From assembly GCA_030248225.1 (NCBI GenBank), contig JASANE010000682.1, positions 1 through 64,000 of the forward strand: DNA of 64,000 nt, given 5' to 3'. Of the stretch, positions 20,253 to 28,499 are shown in pieces; position 1 is the first letter of the stretch; every line of letters begins with the position of its first letter. The stretch comes from Trileptium ribeirensis (Eukaryota > Nematoda > Enoplea > Enoplida > Thoracostomopsidae). The notes under the pieces are model-generated. The model saw nothing but the letters and a program-made list of their open reading frames with translations. It ran no database searches and was not told the origin of the DNA. The translations under genes were made by a program, and so were the position numbers.

Positions 20253-22076
20253 TTACTGTTGGACAACAGCGCGTAGAACAACATTTTTTGTTCGGCAACC
20301 GTTATCGTTGTGAAGTATTGCAATTTTTAGGTTGTCAAAGCTGCGGACACGTGAGCATGCAACATATAATTGACCATGGCTGAATACCGGCTGACGCAAT
20401 AGAACGCCAACTTTATCAAAAGTTTGACCCTGAGCTTTGTTAATTGTCATTGCGAACGCTAATCTTAGAGGAAACTGTCGTCTTTTAAATTTGAAGGGCA
20501 AATTTTCATCTGCTTGGGTAAGTGTTATGCGTGGTATGAACACGTGTTGACCCCTTGACGATCCAGTTAAAATTCTACATTTCAATACATTGTTTTCCAT
20601 TTCTGTCACAATCATTCTTGTTCCATTGGAAAGGCCTTTTTTAATGTTAAGATTTCTTAGCAATATAACAATTGCGCCAATTTTTAGGCGTAGCTGATGT
20701 GGTGGCATGCCAGACGGCGTTAAGGAGTAAAGAAATTCATCTGGAAACAAAGTTGGATCTTCGTTATTTTCACATACCGCCATGTCTTGACTTATGTAAA
20801 TCCTTTCTTCGCCTGGTAGTCTATTTAACACTGCTGTATTTAATTCCATGGTATCTTCGTTGTGTGGACACAATATAGCTTTATGTGTTGCGACGATATC
20901 TATGTTTTCAAGTGGAATGTGTAATCCAAATATTTCGTCTACTATATTGCGGTTTGTGAGACATTGTAGCGGAATCGCAATTTCACCATTACAATCTGCC
21001 ATCAAATCACCATTACCCATTTGTAAAATAAAGTTTTGGAATGCTATGTCTTCTACATTGGCGCGTATATTAGTGTTTAGGTGTATAGTTTGAAAAACAT
21101 TCCATAGGGGACAAAATTTTATGCATGCTGAAATTTGTTGATTGCTTGACGCGTGTTTTACAACAGGAAGTATTTGTCTAAAATCACCACCAAGTAACAT
21201 TAATTTTCCTCCGAATGGGTCATTAATTGATGTTATATCTCTCAGTCCCAAATCGACAGCTTGCAGTGCGAATGCATGTGACATTGGAGCTTCGTCCCAT
21301 ATAATAACATCGCAGTGAATTAATTTGTTGCTGTCAGCGGTACCTCGTTTGATATTGCACGTTGAATTGCTGTATAGATTAAGCGGCAGCTTAAAAACGC
21401 TGTGGACTGTAAGCCCGGTTGGAAGCAAAGTGGCAGCAATTCCTGACCAAGCAACACAAATTACCGATTTACCTTCCGCAGTGAGTAGATGATATAATGT
21501 TTCATACAAATAAGTTTTACCGGAACCTCCTGGACCATCAATAAAAAAACATCTTTGTCTAACAGTTTCGTGTCTTGCAGCATATAAAATACGTTCAGCG
21601 GCAGCAATTTGTTCTGCATTAAGACGTTGGTACATGGCTTCACCAAGGTTACGCGTTCTTTCAATGTCAACAATGTTTTCCACCGGAGGCAAAACAATAT
21701 CGTCAATCGATTGTATCCCTATTTTTGCTAAAGTCCATTTCCCGAAGTTAGTATTTGTATGAGCAGAAAGCAAGTCGTCGACTGCCCTGTAGGTATGAGC
21801 TTCAGCTACAGCCCGAGGATAAATACGCTTAAAATCAGTCGACATATCATCCACAAATGCTTGCCACAACTCGCGAGGGTTATGCGGTTCACAAAACACC
21901 AAGATTGTAGCGAACAATTGTCGAATTTGGCGTGGCATCCGATATAGTGCCGCTTCCTGCATGCACAAAATGAGATCATTGTCCTCCAAAAGTAAACCCT
22001 TAGCAGTAGCCGCTTCTTGGTAAGTTTGAAATTGATGTCCATCAATTGTTTTTAGGTCAGCGAAAGAAGATACGTA
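20253..22076 (-). CDS. Helitron helicase domain (PIF1/RecD-type, superfamily 1B)
   Basis: This is the C-terminal, DNA-unwinding part of the Rep-helicase. Counting from the first ATG of the frame (21989): Walker A GPGGSGKT at 152-159, Walker B DEAP at 232-235, motif GGDFRQILPV at 267-276, and the C-terminal INKAQGQTF and LYVACSRV motifs close to the end, as in PIF1-like Helitron helicases. The ATG is not a true start: the frame is open up to about 22076 and its upstream codons (SSFADLKTIDGHQF) carry on from the Rep frame after a frameshift. All catalytic motifs are intact, so the frameshift is either recent or an assembly error. The stop at 20253 lies 218 bp from the element's 3' end. Confidence 0.9.
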   Translation of the reverse strand, partial: YVSSFADLKTIDGHQFQTYQEAATAKGLLLEDNDLILCMQEAALYRMPRQIRQLFATILVFCEPHNPRELWQAFVDDMSTDFKRIYPRAVAEAHTYRAVDDLLSAHTNTNFGKWTLAKIGIQSIDDIVLPPVENIVDIERTRNLGEAMYQRLNAEQIAAAERILYAARHETVRQRCFFIDGPGGSGKTYLYETLYHLLTAEGKSVICVAWSGIAATLLPTGLTVHSVFKLPLNLYSNSTCNIKRGTADSNKLIHCDVIIWDEAPMSHAFALQAVDLGLRDITSINDPFGGKLMLLGGDFRQILPVVKHASSNQQISACIKFCPLWNVFQTIHLNTNIRANVEDIAFQNFILQMGNGDLMADCNGEIAIPLQCLTNRNIVDEIFGLHIPLENIDIVATHKAILCPHNEDTMELNTAVLNRLPGEERIYISQDMAVCENNEDPTLFPDEFLYSLTPSGMPPHQLRLKIGAIVILLRNLNIKKGLSNGTRMIVTEMENNVLKCRILTGSSRGQHVFIPRITLTQADENLPFKFKRRQFPLRLAFAMTINKAQGQTFDKVGVLLRQPVFSHGQLYVACSRVRSFDNLKIAILHNDNGCRTKNVVLRAVVQQ

Positions 22077-23790
22077 CGGACGTGTAGCAATAGTAGTCGC
22101 AGGAAGTATCTTTCTTTGTCTAGCGGAGAGACTGGATACATCCTACCAATTACTTTTACTTGACGTTGTCTTCTGTTCCATCGCCTTTCATTACTGAATA
22201 CATAGTACTTTGGGATGTCGTGATATAGCAAATTTTTAGCGTGTTCAATTTCCACTCTCAATTGTTGTGTATATGGGGCGTCGTTTTCAGCTCGCTTATA
22301 TTCTGCTATCAACGCAAAGTACGCCTCAAGAGAGGACATTCGATTTTGTTCTCGCCGTAGATATTGTTCTTCTTCACCCTCTCTGAAAATAATTGGTTGT
22401 TCGTGAGGTAAATGCACAGCAAGACGGACAACCATGTGGGATTTAGCCTGCATTTCCATTTGCATCAATCGCCAAACAGCTTCAGGCGGTGAAATGTATC
22501 TTGAGTCTTGATATGTTCTAATTTCGTCCCAATCAACTACATCCACAGTTGTCTGATGCCTAACTACCACACAATCGGCTCCTTTATATATGTATTTGTA
22601 CAGGTATTTGAAACATTTAACGGAAGCACATATTTCGACATTGATGTGCGCCATGTATTTGCGTAGAAGATAAGGATTGTAAGGAACTATCCATCTGTTG
22701 TCAACAACTTTTCCATTTCGCATCATCGTTATTTCATTGTCTCTACGTTGATATTCAGGATAACCTTCTCTGTTAGGATTTGTTTCAGCGACAAATGTTT
22801 TCGGGAAATGTCTATTGCACATAGGTTGACCGTTTTGGGAAGCTTCCATGCAGTAAGCGCGGGAAAATTGTTCCCCGCATGGCCCATGAACCATAAAAGC
22901 GGCAACTGTTTCGTGTAGCAACGGATAAACGTCAACATTGGGTATTTCAGCGCATACAATATTGTCGATGTCTTCGGCAGTCCTAGGCTTATGCTCTTCA
23001 GCTAATATCAGCAGTATATGAGAATGTGGTAAACCACGTTTTTGAAACTCAATTACGCGCGTATAGGCCTTTACACGACCAAGAACCTCATTTTTTAAGA
23101 TGTCGTCGAGGAAATGTTTATGCTTTATGTAAAATACTCTAGCAACGATATCCGGTCTATCGTATGGCTTTTGCGTTGGTAACAATTCACGTTGAATTTC
23201 CGGCCAATTTGGATTACATGTGAATGTTATAAACAAATCAGGCTTTCCAAACTCGCGACAAATAGCCATAGCATCCTGATAATGCTGAGCCATTGAACGT
23301 GGACTGCCTGGAAATATTGATGGTAGTATATATATTCGACCTGGCGGCAGCTGTTGATTACGATGTTCGTTGTTAATGTAGTCGCTCAAACCACTGTAGC
23401 TTTCAACTCGTAGCTGGCTTTGGTTGGTGCGTAGGAAGTGGAGACGCTGAGTTTCCACTTTAACAAAAGCATCCACGACATATTGTTGAAAAAGCTTTCC
23501 AGCCAAAAGTAAGGGATCAAACTGTCGTTGCGGTCTATATTGTAATTTAAAAGCATAAAATTGCAGCATAGTCATGCGACTTCCAGATGTTGTTTGTCGA
23601 CCACAATGCCAACCTGCCTCACCATAAGGGAAAAGCAACGGGTATATTAAAGCGTCACATTCAGCCTTTGTAACGGGTATATTTCGCAGTTGGCCAGTTC
23701 GTTGATGAACTGCTATTTGATATGGATTACTGGTTTCATTAGTACTTGCATCTGGAGAATGTACAATTATAGCAGCAACCTCGTTGGAAC
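22052..23790 (-). CDS. Helitron Rep (HUH endonuclease) domain
   Basis: This is the central part of the Rep-helicase, which nicks and joins DNA in rolling-circle transposition. From the first ATG (23638): LFPYGEAGW at the start, FITFTCNPNWPEI at about 136-148, the metal-binding HUH-type motif RGLPHSHILL at 201-210 (His205 and His207), and the tyrosine region YLYKYIYKG at 345-353 with two suitably spaced Tyr for the cleavage reaction. In the same frame, codons upstream of the ATG (NEVAAIIVHSPDAS) continue the preceding ORF, so the true junction is a frameshift near 23779-23796. The 3' junction with the helicase frame is a second indel near 22071-22082. The Rep catalytic residues are all present. 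Confidence 0.9.
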
Positions 23791-25141
23791 GTTGTACCTT
23801 CGTCTGTCAAGCGTTTTGTCGCAGTCGAAAATCATCATTACAGAGCAAGGCAATCGTCCATGTTGTTGCGCTTGAGCAGTTTCATACTGTTCGACTTCGT
23901 ACATCATTTTGTAGGCTGCCACGTATGGATTGCATCTGCGAATGACAGCATCAAGCAAATTAAGCGTTTGCTGGGTACATCGTGAGTTTGCGGGATGTCT
24001 TGCGCGCTCTTCATTAGCATCACATGAATCCAAAATGTATAGCTGCGCAAACGTTGGGTTTTGTCCTTCCACTGGATGCAAATCACCAATTCTGTGATAT
24101 ATTGCGCCGTGGATTTTGTATACGTAAGGCCCATTACCCGGCATATCATACAAATTAGCTCCAATTGAAGCTAAGGCAACAGCGGTATTATAATTCCGAA
24201 TATGATCCTTAAAATTTTTTGAAGCAGGAGAATCATCTTCAAAAAGCCTTCTTAGCTCTATCGGGTAAGGAAAGCCAATGTCTACTTCAATGCTTCCGTG
24301 TCGACAGCACGTCAGAAATTCGTTTCGAGGACGACGAATAGCCCTTTCTCCTGCAAAATGCATCGCGCTGCAATGAATGCACACCACATCCATACGTCCA
24401 ACGTCGAATGGTAACATCTGTTCATTATATTGCAGTGCTTCTCTATGATTAAATTCTAGCCTTCGACGAAAACGTAGGTGTTGGTGCTGTGCTGCATCGC
24501 GTATTCGCCTATTTTGTGCCTGTTGAATTGCCTCTGGCGTTTGCTGCGCATTCCGTTGCGCCCGTTGTCTTTCAGCATTGGTGTTTCGGCGGCGTTGAGT
24601 TACATCCGGCGTTTCCGCATTCCGTTGAGCTCGTTGTCTTTCAGCATTGCTGTTTCGGCGGCGTTGAGTTACATCCGGCGTTTCCGCATTCCGTTGAGCT
24701 CGTTGTCTTTCAGCATTGGTGTTTCGGCGGCGTTGAGTTACATCCGGCGTTTCCGCATTCCGTTGCGCTCGTTGTCTTTCAGCATTGGTGTTTCGGCGGC
24801 GTTGAGTTACATCCGGCGTTTCCGCATTCCGTTGAGCTCGTTGTCTTTCAGCATTGGTGTTTCGGCGGCGTTGACTTACATCCGGCGTTTCCGCATTCCG
24901 TTGAGCTCGTTGTCTTTCAGTATTGGTGTTTCGGCGGCGTTGAGTTACATCCGGCGTTTCCGCATTCCGTTGCGCTCGTTGTCTTTCAGCATTGGTGTTT
25001 CGGCGGCGTTGAGTTACATCCGGCGTTTCCGCAGCCCTCAAAGTCCTCTGTGTTTCTGCGTTTTGTTTACGTTTTTTTTCGGTTATCGCAAGTGTTTCTT
25101 GAGAACGTTGTATCCGTTTTCGTATTGCGGTGATTTTTTTT
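23767..25141 (-). CDS. Helitron protein, N-terminal segment with seven 23-residue repeats
   Basis: The frame is open from about 25141 to 23767. It starts with basic sequence (EKKRKQNAETQRTLR), then seven near-identical repeats of 23 residues (RNAETPDVTQRRRNTNAERQ...), then the conserved Helitron region: a CIHCSAMHFAGER zinc-knuckle-like motif, a Cys-Cys-Arg-His-Gly site, FPYPIELRRLFE, SIGANLYDMPGNGPYVYKIHG and YILDSCDANEERA. It ends RRRYNVPT just before the frameshift into the Rep frame. The conserved part is typical of Helitron proteins upstream of Rep. The repeats are Arg/Gln/Glu-rich and probably helical. The antisense strand is also open here because of the repeat, and those ORFs are shadows. 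Confidence 0.85.
24556..25038 (-). repeat. 69-bp coding minisatellite, seven units
   Basis: Seven direct units of 69 bp, each 23 codons, differ by only a few bases (for example A to T at VTQ/VSQ and NTN/NSN). High identity in frame implies recent expansion or homogenisation inside the Helitron coding sequence. Confidence 0.9.
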
Positions 25142-25837
25142 CAACGAAACGTGTCGCAACTCTTCAGCATCTCCGGTTTCTTGTGGTGTCGGCCACAAAA
25201 ACTCAACATTGAACTTCTGACAGAGTTCATAAAGCGAACTATCCTTTCTTGATAAAGAGTTTATAGTGTTTTTAATTCTATACGCTAATGGTGTACCACT
25301 TGTTGCGGGAATGCTGTCGTCGAGTTTTGATGCTTTGCCACTTGTTGACGCATTGTTTCCTTTATGTATCAGTACTGTGCCACTTGTAGAAGGAAGGTTG
25401 TTGTCGTCTGTTATAGTGTTTTTAATCGTAGAAGGAATGTTATTTTTTGATATTATTGCTTTGGCACTACTTGACAAATTATTCGCGCAAATGGAACACA
25501 CGAAGCCCAATTCGGCACCACGTATTTCACTTTTTGAAAGTCCACTACATCGTTGATGAACCCATTGATAGCACTGAGTACATAATATAGAATTGCAGCC
25601 AACTCCTTTACTGCAAACGTATCGTGGTATTACTTTTGGTCCCGGATTTTGTTCAATGTCTCCAGACCGAATAAGCAAAATTGGTAAGTGGGGGTCTGCC
25701 TTTTCAATTTGCGGACAACGCTCGGCCAAGTCGTGCCCGCGCAGACAAAACCCGAGTTGGAAACAGCAGGCAACCACAACCTGAAAGATAAATAAGATCC
25801 TACTGAAAAATTTGTTTTTTATGTTCAAAAGGGTCAA
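25134..25837 (-). CDS. Helitron N-terminal module: 2A-like peptide plus PHD finger
   Basis: The ORF starts at ATG 25837, or after the acceptor TTATCTTTCAG at 25781 (exon from 25780). Residues 1-31 are hydrophobic (FFSRILFIFQVVVACCF), signal-peptide-like if translated. Residues 59-67 are GDIEQNPGP, a textbook 2A ribosome-skipping motif. It is followed at once by a C4HC3 PHD finger (Cys75, 81, 86, 89, His94, Cys97, Cys114, Cys117, with Trp92 before the His), then a Ser/Thr-rich linker with three TSGT-type repeats. The frame runs on to a stop at 25067, but the downstream Helitron coding continues in the next frame across an A8 run (25134-25141), so one protein is likely. 2A plus PHD is known at the start of some APE-type retrotransposons; here it heads a Helitron. 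Confidence 0.8.
25637..25663 (-). other. 2A-like ribosome-skipping site (GDIEQNPGP)
   Basis: Codons read GGA-GAC-ATT-GAA-CAA-AAT-CCG-GGA-CCA on the minus strand. This matches the D(V/I)ExNPGP consensus at every fixed position and is preceded by LLIRS, a usual 2A context. By the known mechanism, the Gly-Pro bond is not made, releasing the first 66 residues and starting a second product at Pro. Confidence 0.85.
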
Positions 25838-25849
25838 CTTTCAAGTTAT

Positions 25850-26985
25850 GATCAAAAATTTCTGTGAAAAAAACATAAGGAGTGCTCAAAAATATTATTT
25901 CAAGGGGGGTGGGTTGTGAAAAAACATAAGGGGTGTTCAAAAATATTGTCCCTGCACACTATTTTTTTATTTCAAGGGGGGGTGGGTTGTGACAAAAACA
26001 TAAGGGGTGTTCAAAAATATTGTCCCTGCATTCCCATATCGATTTCCTACACAACAAAAAAAACCACATAAAAATCCATAAACAGTTTCAAAAGTTATGA
26101 TCAAAGTTACACCATTAAAACGTATAACATGACACTATTTTTTTATTTCAAGGGGGGGGGGGGGGTGTGGGTTGTGACAAAAACATAAGGGGTGCTCAAA
26201 AATATTGTCCCTGAAATCCTATATCAATTTCCTACCCAACAAAAAAACCGCATAAAAATCCATAAACAGTTTCAAAAGTTATGATCAAAGTTATACCATT
26301 AAAACGTATAAAATGACACTATTTTTTTTATTTCAAGGGGGGGGTGGGTTGTGAAAAACATAAGGGGTGCTCAAAAATATTGTCCCTGCATTCCAATATC
26401 AATTTCCTACCCAACAAAAAAAACCGCATAAAAATCCATAGACAGTTTCAAAAGTTATGATCAAAGTTACACCATTAAAACGTATAAAATGACACTATTT
26501 TTTTATTTCAAGGGGGGGTGGGTTGTGAAAAAACATAAGGGGTGCTCAAAAATATTGTCCCTGCATTCCTATATCAATTTCCTACCCAAAAAAACCGCAT
26601 AAAAATCCATAAACAGTTTCAAAAGTTATGATCAAAGTTAGACCATTAAAACGTATAAAATGACACTATTTTTTTATTTCAAGGGGGGGTGGGTTGTGAA
26701 AAAACATAAGGGGTGCTCAAATATATTGTCCCTGCATTCCTATATCAATTTCCTACCCAACCAAAAAAACGCATAAAAATCCATAAACAGTTTCAAAAGT
26801 TATGATCAAAGTTACACCATTAAAACGTATAAAATGACACTATTTTTTTATTTCAAGGGGTGTGGGTTGTGAAAAAAACATAAGGGGTGCTCAAAAATAT
26901 TGTCCCTGCATTCCCATATCGATTTCCTACGCAACAAAAAAACCGCATAAAAATCCATAAACAGTTTCAAAAGTTATGATCAAAA
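25850..26985 (-). repeat. tandem array of ~173-bp units in the Helitron 5' leader
   Basis: The landmark CAAAAATATTGTCCCTG recurs near 25938, 26011, 26197, 26371, 26547, 26718 and 26891, so the spacing is 171-186 bp except for one short first unit. Each unit contains a G-run of 4-14, CATAAGGGGTGCTCAAAAAT and AAAAGTTATGATCAAAG. The variable poly-G and poly-A/T tracts are assembly-sensitive. Confidence 0.9.
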
Positions 26986-27050
26986 ATATATGACCAATCC
27001 AAAACTTGGGACACACGCACACACAGACATACGGCAATTACATTATAAGA
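26986..27050 (-). other. Helitron 5' terminus (TC end)
   Basis: On the minus strand the end reads TCTTATAATGTAATTGCC followed by a GTCTGTGTGTGCGTGTGT tract. A TC start followed within ~25 bp by a TGTCTGTGTG tract is common in animal Helitrons. The preceding base is A (T at 27051 on the plus strand). Confidence 0.8.
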
Positions 27051-27830
27051 TTCTGTAGGAAACTTGAAATTATTAGTTTTTGCGGTTCTAAAAGAAAATA
27101 ACTGAAGATATACTATAATTTTCTGATCTGTGGTCAGATACATTGTTTAGGCTAGCGTTGGGAACCAAATGCAATAAATGACAAGCTGTGTCACTTATTG
27201 GACAGTTGCAATGAATACAGTGTATTGGCAAGAACGTAGTTTCCGGCTGCGTTGCAGATGCGTTACTTTACTTCGGTGTAGACTGATTTACAAAGTTTAC
27301 AAGCGCAATGGCTGTTTGACGAATTTATGTTAGCCAAGCCTACAGCTGAGTACTTATACACACTCCATACTCTCTAACTAAGTTAGACCCATTAATTCTA
27401 ACATAACCGTCGGACATCTGAATGTGTAAAATAGCTCCTACAAGCATTGACCTGGCTTTGTTTTGTTAACAATCTCCTGCAGGATTAGGATGAATATTTC
27501 CTACTGAAATTATGTGTCCTACTTACGTTCTACACGGCAATTTGCTGAATTAATGTTTTCTTTTGTTTGGTTGTACTGGAACATGATCATTATGTACATA
27601 TTACATTGTACTACAGATGAAGCAAAAATGTGGAAAAATTCAAACAAAATGTTTAAGCCGGAATTCTGGTTCCGGTATGGTTTTGCATTTTGCTAGAACC
27701 GCAACCGGTACACGATTTTCGCCAGAACCGGAATTCCGGTTACTCCCTGCTCACAGGGCGGAGAGTTTTTCGTGATAGCGACTATTGGCATGTATTCTTA
27801 GAGTCTGCCTCAGCGTTAAGGCATGTCCTT

Positions 27831-28405
27831 TAACCCTTTCCCGCATAAATTATAGTCTATTTTGTACAGTGCTGACGAGACTACTGCCGTGACCTACTGA
27901 ACCTGGGTCGCGTTTTCGAGAGCCTTGAACGTTAGTCTATGCTATTTAGGGGTTTTGCTCGGTTCCTTAAAGGAGCCTCACAAGTCGAGCGGACAGCAGT
28001 GCGCGTGCAAACGCACTCTTTACTACAATTTCATCGCATGGCGACGCAAGGCAGGTTGTCATGAATGTGCGACTCTATATAAGAAAAGGCTAGTTGAGCG
28101 ATAGTCTAAATTTTATTCATATAACCCTTTCCCGCATGAAGTAATGCTGTTTTCCTTAATGTTGAAGACACTTCTGCCACGTCGGCGGATTGAACTTGGA
28201 TCGTTTTCGTGAAAGACTTGCACGCCAGCCACTAGGCTATTTACGAGCTGTTGCTCGGTTCGTTAAATGAGCCTCACAAAGCGAGCGAACAGCAACGCAA
28301 TGTGTACAGCACAACAAACTCAGTTAGCGCATTTAGACGCAAGGCACGCTGTCACAAACGTGTGACTCTGCGGGAAAGGCCAATTTGGGCTAGTGAAATG
28401 TCAAG
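27831..28405. repeat. two diverged tandem copies of a ~285-bp element with tRNA-like sequence
   Basis: Copy 1 (27831-28105) and copy 2 (28122-28405) both begin AACCCTTTCCCGCAT and share GCTCGGTTC(C/G)TTAAA and the following GAGCCTCACAA. Copy 2 ends TGCGGGAAAGG, the inverse of its start, so it may be a TIR element. On the minus strand copy 2 has a SINE-like A box TAGCCTAGTGG (28229-28239) and B box GATCCAAGTTCAATCC (28187-28202). Whether this is a SINE, a MITE or both is unresolved. Confidence 0.5.
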
Positions 28406-28499
28406 TGACGTGAAAAATATGAAACGGAATTTTGGATCGATCATTTATCGTTTTTTTTATTATTGTATCTTAATTTGCCTATCAATCCCTTAAAAACAG

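Larger units (their letters stand above)
20035..27050 (-). mobile_element. complete autonomous Helitron (7,016 bp), minus strand
   Basis: Read on the minus strand, the element begins TCTTATAATG (27050 downward) and ends with two GC-rich hairpins and CTGG (20038-20035). The flanks are A before TC and T after CTGG, the classical Helitron A|T insertion with no target duplication. The boundaries are confirmed inside the window: the related hAT copy at 51.7-52.1 kb reads ACATGTTATTCCGCAGG without interruption, where here ACATATTA stops at 20034 and TTCTGTAGG resumes at 27051. It encodes a Rep-helicase preceded by a 2A/PHD module (separate entries) in frames broken by three indels, at 25134-25141 (A8 run), about 23779-23796 and about 22071-22082. 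The 5' leader holds a ~173-bp tandem array. Confidence 0.9.
19639..27749 (+). mobile_element. non-autonomous hAT-like element, interrupted by a Helitron
   Basis: CTCACAGG is present directly at both ends (19631-19638 and 27750-27757), a perfect 8-bp target duplication typical of the hAT superfamily. The termini are related inverted sequences: TAGCGCATAACCGG on the left, CAGGGAGTAACCGG as the reverse complement of the right. Subterminal regions carry several CCGGTT/AACCGG words, as expected for transposase sites. Without the Helitron (20035-27050) the element is 1,095 bp and encodes nothing recognisable. Relatives lie at 41777-42391 and 51680-52105. Confidence 0.8.

Noticed and set aside
24478..25212. 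Long plus-strand ORFs of 214 and 244 codons with repeats
   Set aside because: They are the antisense of the 69-bp coding minisatellite in the Helitron; a repeat of length divisible by three keeps all non-stop frames open.
27514..27696. 60-codon ORF in the right half of the hAT-like element
   Set aside because: No transposase motif, and not kept in the related copy at 41777-42391.
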